A DNA stretch of 14,781 bases from assembly GCA_021160485.1 (NCBI GenBank), contig JAGHCL010000085.1, forward strand, positions 1-14,781, given 5' to 3'. This DNA is from Candidatus Desulfofervidaceae bacterium (GTDB lineage Bacteria > Desulfobacterota > Desulfofervidia > Desulfofervidales > Desulfofervidaceae). A model generated the notes under the pieces. The model was not told the origin of the DNA. It made no database searches and saw only the letters and a list, made by a program, of their open reading frames with translations. Position 1 is the stretch's first letter. Each line of letters opens with the position of its first letter. Position numbers and translations under genes: made by a program. Positions 1 to 7,877 of this stretch are shown here, one piece after another.

Positions 1-1
1 G

Positions 2-139
2 TGGTTAGATAAACGGTTGGGGTTTAACTATCCTTGGTTTACAGTAATTTTTTTAGTTTTTGGTGTTATTGCGGGTTTCAGGAATGTCTATATTATTATG
101 AAGAGAATTCAAAAAGAAGAAAAAGAGAGAGGATTATAA
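2..139 (+). CDS. atpZ: AtpZ/AtpI-family F0F1 accessory protein, C-terminal part
   Basis: The last 45 codons of a gene that begins before the window. The visible part has one hydrophobic segment (about PWFTVIFLVFGVIAGF) followed by a short basic-acidic tail ending KEEKERGL and a TAA stop. This is the usual end of the small AtpZ protein, a two-helix membrane protein encoded at the head of F0 operons and thought to help assemble or supply ions to the F1F0 ATP synthase. The atpI, atpB and atpE genes directly downstream support the call. The first half cannot be seen, so the family assignment rests on the tail and the context. Confidence 0.7.
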   Translation, partial: WLDKRLGFNYPWFTVIFLVFGVIAGFRNVYIIMKRIQKEEKERGL

Positions 140-146
140 ACTCCTA

Positions 147-518
147 ATGATATTTGAAACTCTACCAGCAACTTTGAAATGGCGCAACTGGCTTTTATTA
201 AGTCTTTTAGTGGTATTTAGTGGGATATTCTCCCCGTGGCGTTTTGTTTTGGGAGTAGCTATAGGAGGAATAGTGGTAAATCTTAACTTCCATTTCCTTC
301 ATCGCACCTTAGCAAATTTACTTGGAGGGAACGGAAACTCGAGGGGTGTTGTAGCTAAAAATCTACTCCGTTTCTTGATTTCAGGTATAGTTATTGCTGT
401 TGTTCTCAAACAGAACTGGGTGAGTGTAGCTGGATTATTTTTAGGGCTTTCTATAGTAGTTATAAATATAACTGTTTTAGCCTTAGGCCAATTGAAAGTT
501 TTAGTTCTTAAATCATAG
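147..518 (+). CDS. atpI: ATP synthase subunit I (AtpI-like membrane protein)
   Basis: A 123-residue, almost wholly hydrophobic protein with about four membrane segments (roughly residues 13-29, 32-50, 70-86 and 90-115). A short loop at 54-68 carries HRTLANLLGG. Length, topology and position between atpZ and atpB match the poorly conserved AtpI family, which helps assemble the c-ring or load cations and is not part of the finished motor. The start ATG lies 7 bases after the atpZ stop; the purine stretch gagagagga about 15 bases upstream is a plausible but distant ribosome site. Sequence similarity within this family is weak, so the assignment leans on context. Confidence 0.75.
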   Translation: MIFETLPATLKWRNWLLLSLLVVFSGIFSPWRFVLGVAIGGIVVNLNFHFLHRTLANLLGGNGNSRGVVAKNLLRFLISGIVIAVVLKQNWVSVAGLFLGLSIVVINITVLALGQLKVLVLKS

Positions 519-530
519 GGAGGGAAGGAA

Positions 531-1223
531 ATGAAGGAACCGATTTTATTTCTCATGGCTCTCTTTCAAAAAGTAGGATTAGGAGAGTTCGCTGAACATT
601 ACCCGCAAGTAGTTTACAGTTGGTTAGTAATGCTCATTCTAATCTTGGGTACTTTGTTAGTGCGAGGGAAGATAAATCCATTTAATCCCAGTAGACTACA
701 AAGCTTTTTCGAAACACTTATTGAAGGTATAGAAAATTTTATGGTTGATGTTATGGGAGAAGAAGGGCGATTTGCTTTCCCTATTATCGCCACTCTCTTT
801 TTATATATTTTCCTTTGCAATATTTTAGGTTTGATGCCAGGAATGTATTCTCCTACAGCTAACATAAATACCACTCTTTCCTGTGCGCTGGTTAGTTTTG
901 TTATGACCCATGTTATCGGTCTTAAGTTTCATGGGGTTAAGTATATAAAACATTTCACAGGCCCTATTCCATGGCTTATTCCTTTATTTTTCCCTATAGA
1001 GGTTATTGGGCATTGTGCACGGGTGCTTTCTTTGACATTCCGTCTTTTTGGAAACATTATGGCTGAAGATTTAGTTCTGGCTATCCTTATGTTTTTAGCA
1101 GGTGCGTATCTGGCCCCGTTGCCCATGATGTTTCTGTTCATTTTTGCTGACTTTGTACAAGCATTTATTTTTACCCTTTTAACAATGATGTATTTCGCAG
1201 GAGCCATTGAAGAAGCGCATTAA
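531..1223 (+). CDS. atpB: F0 ATP synthase subunit a
   Basis: A 230-residue integral membrane subunit that forms the proton half-channels against the c-ring. The decisive motif is LTFRLFGNIMAEDLVL at residues 168-183. R171 is the essential arginine (E. coli Arg210) that faces the ion-binding carboxylate of subunit c. Q210 lies where E. coli has the functional Gln252. Other family features are the early hydrophobic helix at 30-44, PFNPSRLQ at 50-57 and NILGLMPG at 97-104. Length is normal for the short bacterial form. A strong Shine-Dalgarno sequence (agggagggaagg) precedes the ATG, 12 bases after atpI, so it is translated from the same mRNA. Confidence 0.95.
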   Translation: MKEPILFLMALFQKVGLGEFAEHYPQVVYSWLVMLILILGTLLVRGKINPFNPSRLQSFFETLIEGIENFMVDVMGEEGRFAFPIIATLFLYIFLCNILGLMPGMYSPTANINTTLSCALVSFVMTHVIGLKFHGVKYIKHFTGPIPWLIPLFFPIEVIGHCARVLSLTFRLFGNIMAEDLVLAILMFLAGAYLAPLPMMFLFIFADFVQAFIFTLLTMMYFAGAIEEAH

Positions 1224-1280
1224 GCGGAAGAAGGCCGCAGGAGTCAAAATTTTATTTTTACAGAAAGGGGGTGAAAGAAG

Positions 1281-1643
1281 ATGCGTTCTAAAGTTACTTT
1301 TCTGACCGCTATGTTAGTATTAGGCTTAGCCAGCTTGGCAATGGCAGCAGAAGGTGGCAGTGCAGATTTAAGCTTCTTCATCACTACAGTGTTTGCTGCT
1401 GGTTTTGGTATCGCTATCGCTGCTTTTGGTGGTGCTTTTGGACAGGGTATGGCAGTCAAAAGTGCAGTAGAAGGTATTGCTCGGAACCCTGAAGCTTCTG
1501 GTAAGATCACGGTTACCATGTTGATCGGTCTTGCTATGATTGAGTCTCTCGTTATTTACGCTCTGGTTATTGAGTTGATTCTCCTTTACGCCTACCCAAT
1601 GGCTAAGCCTATTGCCAAGTTTCTTGGTTTAGAAGTAGGCTAA
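1281..1643 (+). CDS. atpE: F0 ATP synthase subunit c, with signal-like leader
   Basis: Ring-forming proteolipid that carries ions through F0. Residues 1-22 resemble a cleavable signal peptide (basic start, hydrophobic core, ending SLAMA), so the mature chain would begin near A23 and be about 98 residues. Helix 1 is about 32-57 and contains GQG at 54-56. The polar loop is ARNPEASGK at 67-75, and helix 2 (about 77-105) holds the ion carboxylate E88. Q55, S89 and Y93 match positions used in Na+-binding rings such as Ilyobacter tartaricus, but the threonine after the serine is L90 here. A second acid, E98, lies 10 residues further on in the same helix, which is unusual. A ggggg Shine-Dalgarno stretch precedes the ATG. 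It is the last gene before the terminator. Confidence 0.95.
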   Translation: MRSKVTFLTAMLVLGLASLAMAAEGGSADLSFFITTVFAAGFGIAIAAFGGAFGQGMAVKSAVEGIARNPEASGKITVTMLIGLAMIESLVIYALVIELILLYAYPMAKPIAKFLGLEVG

Positions 1644-1654
1644 CACCAAAATAT

Positions 1655-1683
1655 ATAGGGGCCTGAACAGGCCCCTATTTTTT
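1655..1683 (+). terminator. Intrinsic terminator of the atp operon
   Basis: Ten or eleven base pairs (ATAGGGGCCTG against CAGGCCCCTAT, effective GAAC tetraloop) followed by six T residues at 1678-1683. It lies 11 bases after the atpE stop. On the other strand the stem is followed by TATATATTTT, so it may also act on the uvrA-like transcript that converges from 1719. Confidence 0.93.
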
Positions 1684-1718
1684 AAAATCTTTGCAGTTTT
1701 TAGGAAACAACCAAGAGC

Positions 1719-4106
1719 TCAAGCCCATTCGCTTCGCAGAAGATATCCTCCTTTTTGACCTCCCTCCGGACCCAACTCGATAATGTAATCAGCTGCTTTT
1801 ATTATCTCTGGGTGATGTTCAATCACAATGACGGTATGCCCTCTGGCAATAAGTCTGTCCAAAAGAAGCAAAAGATGATTTATATCCTCTAAATGCAACC
1901 CCATCGTGGGTTCGTCCAGGATATAAATAGTATGACGAGCATTTTTACGGCTCAATTCTTTTGCCAGTTTCAATCGTTGCACTTCACCCCCAGAAAGAGT
2001 GGAAACTGGTTGGCCCAAATGTAAATAACCCAATCCCACTTCTACCAGAGTTCCAAGTTGTCTTTTCAGTTGAGGAATATGACGAAAGAACTCATAGGCC
2101 TCAATGGCCGTCATATCCAACACATCAGCAATATTTTTTCCTTTAAATTTAATTTCTAATGTATCTTCATTAAAACGCTTCCCCTGACAGGCCTCACAGG
2201 TAAGATAGACATCTGGCAAGAATGGCATTTCTATTTTAATTACTCCCTCACCCTGGCAGCTCTCACACCGTCCGCCCTTAACATTAAGACTAAATCTATC
2301 TGGAGTATAACCTCGAGCCCGGGCCTCGGGTAGTTTGGCAAATAATTGCCGGATATAGTTAAAAATGCCTGTATAGGTAGCAGGATTAGACCTATGGCCT
2401 CTTGTTATGGGCCTGGCATCAACCAAAACGACATGCTTAACTTTTTCAATCCCTTTGATGCTATCTATCCCAATTGTTGTTTTTTTCTTTCCATAAAGAT
2501 GTTGTTTTAAATACTGATATAAAACACCAATAATCAGACTACTTTTCCCACTCCCACTTACCCCACATACACAGGTAAAACGATTTAGGGGAATTTTAAC
2601 GGTAATATCTTTAAGATTATTCACCGCCGCCCGTTCTATCACTAGATAACTATTAGTCAAAGCAAGTTTTTTTCGCTGATAAATTCGTTTCTTACCTGAA
2701 AGGTACTGACCAGTAATGGTATCACTTTCTTTGAGCATCAGGGGCGTACCAGTAAAGGTAATCCTGCCTCCCTTTTCCTCTGACCCAGGTCCGATTTCTA
2801 TTACATAGTCGGCACTTAAAATCACTTGTAAATCATGCTCAACTACAATGACCGTGTTGCCCAAATCTTTCAATGCTCTTAAACAAGTAATAAGTTGCTC
2901 CACTTCCTTTGGATGAAGACCGGTAGTGGGTTCGTCTAAAATAAAAATAACATCGCTCAGGGAACTGTTGATGCACATTGCCAATAAAAGACGCCTATAT
3001 TCTCCGGTAGCAAGTTCTGAGATACTCTGGTTAAGAGTAAGGTAACCCAGACCCATCTTTTGTAGGTTACCTGCTTTACTTTTCATCTCCTGCCAAATGG
3101 GTTCTGCAATCTTCTTCTGTCGAGAAGTTAAGACAATTGTGTCAAAAAAAGCAAACATCTCCGTTATAGATAGGCCTGCCAAAGAGGAAATATCCTCACC
3201 TGCTATTTTTACAGCCAGCGCCTCTGGCCTCAGCCGCTTACCAGCACAGGCAGGACATACCTGTTTCCCTGTTTTTCCCAAGCCCTGACACAAATGACAT
3301 GCACCCAGAGGAGAGTTAAAAGAAAATAGAGTAGGGCTGATAGGAGGGAAATTAAAACCACATTGAGGGCATATAGCTTTTAAACTAAAAAATAGTGTTT
3401 CCTTTTCAGGTAACTCTACTTTGAGTTTGCCTCCCGAGAGCTTTAAGGCCAACTCTACTGAATCCCTGAGCCTAGTTTCAATCCCGGGTTTGACAATCAA
3501 ACGATCAATAATCACTTCTGGATTGTGCGGGATTGCCGGAGGTTCTTCTTCGGTCAAATCATAAATACGGCCATTTACTTTAACCTTTATAAACCCATCT
3601 TTTAAATAATCCTTCCACCATTCCTTTTTATCTGAAGGAGGCAGTGGGGCCAGTAAAATGATTCTTTCTCCCTTAGGTAGGGAGAGAATTTCCTGAACAA
3701 TTTCAGGAATGGTATGAACAGATAGGGGTTTTCCACATTGAGGACAATGAGGGATGCCTATTTTGGCATAAAGGACACGTAAAAAATCGTATATCTCTGT
3801 CAGGGTACCTACAGTAGAACGAGAAGAAAATAAACCTTGCTGTTGCTTTAAGGCCAAAGCAGGAGAAAGACCGGAAATTGCTTTCACTTTGGGTTTGGCA
3901 AAGGGAGGAAACTCTTTTCTTACTGAAGAAGACAGGGTATTTAAATATCGTCTTTGGGCTTCTTTATAAAGCACATCAAACACCAGGGTGGATTTACCTG
4001 AACCACTTACCCCGGTAATGACAACAAATTTACCTTTGGGAATAACAACATTAATGTCCTTTAAATTATGCTCTGTTGCTCCGTGAATAATAAGTTCCCC
4101 TTGCAT
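1719..4106 (-). CDS. uvrA: Short UvrA-family excinuclease ATPase lacking the insertion domain
   Basis: A 795-residue tandem ABC ATPase of the UvrA family (DNA damage recognition in nucleotide excision repair); ordinary UvrA is about 940. The first Walker A is GVSGSGKST at 32-40 and the first Walker B ILDEP at 389-393. The second Walker A is GVSGSGKSS at 515-523, with LSGGE at 704-708 and ILDEP at 729-733. The UvrB-binding region (about 116-245) is present, as are the zinc cysteines C246/C249/C270/C273 and C614/C617/C637/C640. Between CHLC (270-273) and CPAC (284-287) there are only 10 residues; E. coli UvrA has well over 100 there, the DNA-contacting insertion domain. The first signature is LATGEYRRLLLA (365-376) instead of LSGGEAQRIRLA. 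It may be a paralogue rather than the main UvrA. The ATG at 4106 is preferred over an in-frame TTG at 4154 that would lie inside the tRNA, because a promoter points exactly at 4106. Confidence 0.85.
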   Translation of the reverse strand: MQGELIIHGATEHNLKDINVVIPKGKFVVITGVSGSGKSTLVFDVLYKEAQRRYLNTLSSSVRKEFPPFAKPKVKAISGLSPALALKQQQGLFSSRSTVGTLTEIYDFLRVLYAKIGIPHCPQCGKPLSVHTIPEIVQEILSLPKGERIILLAPLPPSDKKEWWKDYLKDGFIKVKVNGRIYDLTEEEPPAIPHNPEVIIDRLIVKPGIETRLRDSVELALKLSGGKLKVELPEKETLFFSLKAICPQCGFNFPPISPTLFSFNSPLGACHLCQGLGKTGKQVCPACAGKRLRPEALAVKIAGEDISSLAGLSITEMFAFFDTIVLTSRQKKIAEPIWQEMKSKAGNLQKMGLGYLTLNQSISELATGEYRRLLLAMCINSSLSDVIFILDEPTTGLHPKEVEQLITCLRALKDLGNTVIVVEHDLQVILSADYVIEIGPGSEEKGGRITFTGTPLMLKESDTITGQYLSGKKRIYQRKKLALTNSYLVIERAAVNNLKDITVKIPLNRFTCVCGVSGSGKSSLIIGVLYQYLKQHLYGKKKTTIGIDSIKGIEKVKHVVLVDARPITRGHRSNPATYTGIFNYIRQLFAKLPEARARGYTPDRFSLNVKGGRCESCQGEGVIKIEMPFLPDVYLTCEACQGKRFNEDTLEIKFKGKNIADVLDMTAIEAYEFFRHIPQLKRQLGTLVEVGLGYLHLGQPVSTLSGGEVQRLKLAKELSRKNARHTIYILDEPTMGLHLEDINHLLLLLDRLIARGHTVIVIEHHPEIIKAADYIIELGPEGGQKGGYLLRSEWA

Positions 4107-4113
4107 ACGCACA

Positions 4114-4142
4114 AAGGTAACGAGGGGAAAAAGGATTGTCAA
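4114..4142 (-). promoter_or_regulatory. Promoter of the uvrA-like gene, leaderless arrangement
   Basis: TTGACA at 4142-4137, a 17-base spacer and TACCTT at 4119-4114, with seven bases left before the ATG at 4106. The predicted transcription start is therefore at or one base from the ATG. The 5' side (tcccctcgttacc) is pyrimidine-rich and has no Shine-Dalgarno sequence. The -35 element begins on the base right after the CCA end of the tRNA gene. Confidence 0.65.
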
Positions 4143-4235
4143 TGGAGGGAACAAGGGGAATTGAACCGCCTTTGACCTTTTTAGGGTCAGCCAACGGGTT
4201 TGCGGCCCGCGGGGTGCACCAGCACCATTGCCCCC
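4143..4235 (-). tRNA. Sec-like cysteine tRNA (anticodon GCA, long variable arm, 8/4 fold)
   Basis: A 93-base gene including an encoded CCA. I fold it as follows: acceptor GGGGGCAA/TTGTTCCC (8 pairs, two G-U); one linker T; D-stem GGTGC/GCACC with a 4-base TGGT loop; anticodon stem GCGGG/CCCGT with loop CCGCAAA; variable arm TGACC/GGTCA with a 7-base loop; T-arm GG(C)GG-TTCAATT-CCCC, that is 4 pairs with one bulged C; discriminator U73; CCA. The 5-bp D-stem with a tiny loop, the long variable arm and the 8-bp acceptor are traits of bacterial tRNA-Sec. The GCA anticodon and U73 are the main CysRS identity elements, while SerRS and SelA expect G73. Published surveys (Mukai and colleagues) describe minor 8/4 cysteine tRNAs with one bulge and Sec-mimicking cysteine tRNAs in delta-proteobacteria. 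Position 33 is C, not U, so its decoding ability is uncertain. It has its own promoter. Confidence 0.85.
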
Positions 4236-4244
4236 TGAAAGTAG

Positions 4245-4273
4245 ATTTTATTTTGATATTTGTGATAAGTCAA
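4245..4273 (-). promoter_or_regulatory. Promoter of the Sec-like tRNA gene
   Basis: TTGACT at 4273-4268, exactly 17 bases, then TAAAAT at 4250-4245. Each box matches consensus at five of six positions. The predicted start is about 4238, some three bases before G1 of the tRNA at 4235. This argues that the tRNA is transcribed in its own right rather than only by read-through from glyS. Confidence 0.78.
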
Positions 4274-4319
4274 ATAAAAACTTTACCTATCGCCCGTCAC
4301 GCATTACTGACTACGGAAT

Positions 4320-6386
4320 TTATATCGGAATTTTACTTAGATCAGCAACTTTAAGGAAAAGCTGTTTCACCTGCGTAAGCAGGGCAAGGCGATTTTTCCG
4401 GAGAACTTCATCATCCACCATCACCATGACATGGTCAAAGAAGTCATCAATAAACGATTTCAGTCCACCCAGTGTCTCTAACGCCTCTTTATAAGACTTT
4501 TCTACAAGCAGTTTCTCCACCTTTTCCTTTGTTTCCAGATATTTCTCATAAAGGCTTTTTTCTTCAGGGGCAACAAACAGTTCAGGTTTAGGAGGTGCAG
4601 TCACAGGGGCTTCAATAATTCGGTGTGCCCGTTTATATGCAATGACCAGAGGCTCAAATTGGGCTGATTTAGAAAAGGTTGTAAGGGCTTCTGCTTTGGC
4701 AAAGGCAGCCGGAATATCTCCATCAAATACAGCTAAAATGGCTTCGGTAACAGCATAATCATTACCTTTTTCCATAAGCAAGTGAGCTAGGCGATTTTTG
4801 AAAAATTGGAGAACTTGAGTTTTAATCTCTTCTTTTTTTGCCTTAAACCGATCGGCATAAGCCTTTAATCCCAATTCAATTAAAGATAATAAAGATAATG
4901 GAATGTCCTTTTCATTTAAAATACGCACTATACCAATGGCCTGTCGGCGTAAGGCAAAGGGATCGGTCGTACCTGTAGGAGTGAGTCCTACCCCAAAACA
5001 GCCAATGATAGTGTCTATTTTGTCAGCCAGGCTCAGGAGGGCCCCGGCAAAACTTTGAGGCAACTCACCACCAGCCTCGGTGGGTAAATAATGTTCTGAA
5101 ATCGCCCGGGCAACTTCCTCAGGCTCTCCCTGCTTTTGGGCATAAATACCCCCCATGATACCCTGGAGTTCAGGGAATTCATTAACCATCTCGGTAGTTA
5201 AATCTGCCTTACACAGAAAAGCAGCTTGCACAAATGTATCTTTTTTTTCGGGCAAAGTGACTTCTGCCAGCCAGGCGCAAAGCTGCTTAAGCCGTTCGGT
5301 TTTTTCCCATACTGTCCCCAAATCTGCTTGAAAAATTACTCCTTTAAGTTGAGATACACGATTGGAAAGTGGTGTTTTTAAATCACTTTCGTAGAAAAAT
5401 CTTGCATCAGCCAGGCGGGCACGTAACACCCTTTCCAAACCTGTTTTTACCGAATCCAAATCCGTTACCGGCGTATTGATAACAGCCACAAAAGCAGGTA
5501 ATAAATGTCCATCTATATCAGTAATAGCAAAATATTTCTGGTGGTGTTTCATAACCGTAATTAAAACAGCCTCAGGAAGATTAAGAAATTCTTGGTCAAA
5601 CTGTCCTGCCACAGCCACCGGATATTCTACTAAAAAATTGACCCAGTTAAGCAAATCCGCATCCAACAAAGGTTTTCCATTGGTAGCTTGAGCTGCCTTT
5701 TCTACTAATTCAACAATGAGTTTTTCTCTTTTCTTGTGGTCAACAATCACATTGTATTTTTCTAAGGTAGGAAGATAGTTATCGGGGTGAGAAACAATAA
5801 TAGGTTCTTTGGTTACAAACCGATGTCCATAGGAAACATTCTCACTTTTTATCCCATCTAAAGAAAGAGGGATGGTCTTTTCATCAAGCAGGGCCAATAT
5901 CCAGTGGATAGGACGGGCAAAACGGATTTTTCCTGTATGCCAACGCATGGATTTGGGAAAGGAAAGAGAAAGAATATATCCTGGGAGCAATTCTGCTAAC
6001 ACTTCGGCAGTAGGCCGACCAGTTTCATGAATTTTTACTCCTACATACTGCCCTTTGGGTGTATCTATCACCTGTAATGCTTCTACACTTACCCCCTGCT
6101 TCTGGGCGAACCCAAAGACAGCCTTTGTTGGTTTACCTTCATTATCAAAGGCGACTCTATAAGGCGGCCCAATAACTTCCTCCACTTTATCGGCCTGTTT
6201 TTCAGGCAAACCAGTCACAAAAACCACTAACCGTCGGGGAGTCGCCAGGGGGTTAATATGTTTATAACTTAACCCGGCTTCTGCTAGCTTTTTTGCCAGC
6301 AGGGTCTCCATATCTGCGAGGATTTTAGGAAAAATGCTAACCGGTAACTCTTCTGTGCCTATTTCTAAAAGTAATGTCTTACTCAT
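4320..6386 (-). CDS. glyS: Glycine--tRNA ligase, beta subunit
   Basis: A 688-residue beta chain of the bacterial heterotetrameric glycyl-tRNA synthetase, which with GlyQ charges tRNA-Gly. It starts with the family hallmark [14 protein letters not shown] and has typical internal blocks: PTRRLVVFV-like (TPRRLVVFV, near 48-56), [31 protein letters not shown] and [17 protein letters not shown]. The C-terminal third is the tRNA-binding/anticodon region. Full length, no gaps. Its ATG overlaps the glyQ stop in an ATGA junction, with aaggaaaag as ribosome site, indicating coupled synthesis of the two subunits. Confidence 0.97.
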   Translation of the reverse strand: MSKTLLLEIGTEELPVSIFPKILADMETLLAKKLAEAGLSYKHINPLATPRRLVVFVTGLPEKQADKVEEVIGPPYRVAFDNEGKPTKAVFGFAQKQGVSVEALQVIDTPKGQYVGVKIHETGRPTAEVLAELLPGYILSLSFPKSMRWHTGKIRFARPIHWILALLDEKTIPLSLDGIKSENVSYGHRFVTKEPIIVSHPDNYLPTLEKYNVIVDHKKREKLIVELVEKAAQATNGKPLLDADLLNWVNFLVEYPVAVAGQFDQEFLNLPEAVLITVMKHHQKYFAITDIDGHLLPAFVAVINTPVTDLDSVKTGLERVLRARLADARFFYESDLKTPLSNRVSQLKGVIFQADLGTVWEKTERLKQLCAWLAEVTLPEKKDTFVQAAFLCKADLTTEMVNEFPELQGIMGGIYAQKQGEPEEVARAISEHYLPTEAGGELPQSFAGALLSLADKIDTIIGCFGVGLTPTGTTDPFALRRQAIGIVRILNEKDIPLSLLSLIELGLKAYADRFKAKKEEIKTQVLQFFKNRLAHLLMEKGNDYAVTEAILAVFDGDIPAAFAKAEALTTFSKSAQFEPLVIAYKRAHRIIEAPVTAPPKPELFVAPEEKSLYEKYLETKEKVEKLLVEKSYKEALETLGGLKSFIDDFFDHVMVMVDDEVLRKNRLALLTQVKQLFLKVADLSKIPI

Positions 6387-7258
6387 CTTTTCCTTTTTAA
6401 CAGGGGATATCCCAATTTTTCTCTCTGGGCAAGATATACTTCAGCTGCCATACGTGCCAGACGCCGCACCCTAGCAATATATTGTGTCCTTTCGGTAACA
6501 CTAATAGCACCCCTTGCATCAAGGAGATTAAAGATATGCGAACATTTGAGGCAACATTCATATCCAGGTAAAATAACCCCTGCCTGTAATAATTTTTCGC
6601 CCTCTTTTTCAAAGTCATTAAATAAGCGTAAGAGCACATTCACATTAGCCAATTCAAAATTATATTTAGAACCCTCCAATTCTGCCTGAAAATGGATGTC
6701 ACCATAAGTGATTCCAGGGGACCACTGGATTTCAAAAACATTATCTACGCCCTGAAGATACATGGCGATGCGTTCAAGGCCATAAGTGATCTCAGCAGAA
6801 ATGGGATCAAGGTCAATACCACCTACCTGTTGGAAGTAAGTAAACTGGGTCACTTCCATGCCATCAAGCCACACCTCCCAGCCCAGACCCCAGGCACCAA
6901 GGGTGGGTGATTCCCAATCGTCTTCTACAAAGCGCACATCATGTGCTTTTAAATCAATCCCCAAAGCCTCAAGACTTTCCAAATACAAATCCTGTACATC
7001 CAGGGGAGAGGGTTTTAAAATGACTTGGTATTGATAATAATGCTGAAGGCGGTTGGGATTCTGACCATAACGCCCATCTGTTGGGCGTCGAGAGGGTTGC
7101 ACATAGGCCACTCGCCAAGGCTCAGGTCCCAAGACCCGCAAAAAGGTTGCGGGGTGAAAAGTCCCTGCGCCTACTTCTATGTCATAAGGCTGTTCAATTA
7201 CACAGCCCTGACTAGCCCAATACCTTTCCAGAGCAAATATAATTTCCTGAAAATACAT
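6383..7258 (-). CDS. glyQ: Glycine--tRNA ligase, alpha subunit
   Basis: A 291-residue catalytic alpha chain of the alpha2-beta2 glycyl-tRNA synthetase; it forms glycyl-adenylate. From the ATG at 7258 the protein begins [19 protein letters not shown], the usual N-terminus, and carries [44 protein letters not shown], and [15 protein letters not shown]. The frame stays open to a TTG at 7318, which would add 20 residues not seen in the family. The shorter start is chosen from homology and because a promoter ends exactly there. There is no Shine-Dalgarno sequence before the ATG, so translation is probably leaderless. Confidence 0.96.
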   Translation of the reverse strand: MYFQEIIFALERYWASQGCVIEQPYDIEVGAGTFHPATFLRVLGPEPWRVAYVQPSRRPTDGRYGQNPNRLQHYYQYQVILKPSPLDVQDLYLESLEALGIDLKAHDVRFVEDDWESPTLGAWGLGWEVWLDGMEVTQFTYFQQVGGIDLDPISAEITYGLERIAMYLQGVDNVFEIQWSPGITYGDIHFQAELEGSKYNFELANVNVLLRLFNDFEKEGEKLLQAGVILPGYECCLKCSHIFNLLDARGAISVTERTQYIARVRRLARMAAEVYLAQREKLGYPLLKRKR

Positions 7259-7265
7259 GGGCTGT

Positions 7266-7294
7266 GAATTACCATCGGAATGAACAATTGTCAA
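7266..7294 (-). promoter_or_regulatory. Promoter of glyQS, leaderless arrangement
   Basis: TTGACA at 7294-7289, 17 bases, then TAATTC at 7271-7266 and seven bases to the glyQ ATG at 7258. The distance from the first T of the -35 to the A of ATG is 36, the same as for the uvrA-like gene. No ribosome site is present. The -10 is only a partial match (TA plus one more position). Confidence 0.6.
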
Positions 7295-7333
7295 CTGCGA
7301 AAGTTCAGACTTTTTCAATTTGAGTAAGACAAA

Positions 7334-7384
7334 ACAGGCATTACTGATAAAATTTTGCCTGTCCAGTTTTTCACAGGACAGGCA
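7334..7384 (-). terminator. Probable glnB terminator region with two alternative hairpins
   Basis: Read on the - strand, three related segments occur: TGCCTGTCC (7384-7376), GGACAGGCA (7364-7356) and TGCCTGT (7340-7334). The middle one can pair with the first (9 bp, 11-base loop, then AAAATTTT) or with the last (7 bp, 15-base loop, followed directly by TTTG). It lies after the glnB stop and before the glyQ promoter, so terminating glnB is the simplest role. Neither U-run is strong. Confidence 0.5.
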
Positions 7385-7407
7385 TTTTAAACAAGCTGAA
7401 ACAGTCT

Positions 7408-7770
<363 letters not shown>

Positions 7771-7772
7771 TC

Positions 7773-7796
7773 AACATATTAATTAACATATTAACT
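7773..7796. repeat. 12-bp tandem duplication in the glnB leader
   Basis: AACATATTAATT at 7773-7784 and AACATATTAACT at 7785-7796, matching at 11 of 12 positions. It is AT-rich and lies 27-50 bases upstream of the glnB start, inside the predicted leader. It may be a regulator site or simple slippage; nothing in the sequence decides. Confidence 0.45.
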
Positions 7797-7877
7797 TTAT
7801 TTATTAAAAAATACAATCATTGCATTCCCTCTTCTGGATAAGCAGTAATGCGGTGAATAGACAGGAGAGAAAATAAG

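Noticed and set aside
4107..4154. Upstream TTG start extending the uvrA-like protein by 16 residues
   Set aside because: It would lie inside the tRNA 3' end and the promoter, and the added residues do not look like a UvrA N-terminus.
4143..4235. Ordinary tRNA-Sec (selC)
   Set aside because: The anticodon is GCA rather than UCA, the discriminator is U rather than G, and the T-stem side is one base short of the usual 8/5 branch.
4236..4494. Open frames on the + strand over the tRNA promoter and the glyS 3' end
   Set aside because: They are mirror frames of glyS and the tRNA, with no family features.
7259..7318. TTG start extending GlyQ by 20 residues
   Set aside because: GlyQ proteins normally begin at the MYFQEI-like block, and the region contains the probable glyQ promoter.
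7319..7407. T-box riboswitch ahead of glyQS
   Set aside because: No T-box consensus or specifier stem is visible, and the promoter appears to lie downstream of this stretch.
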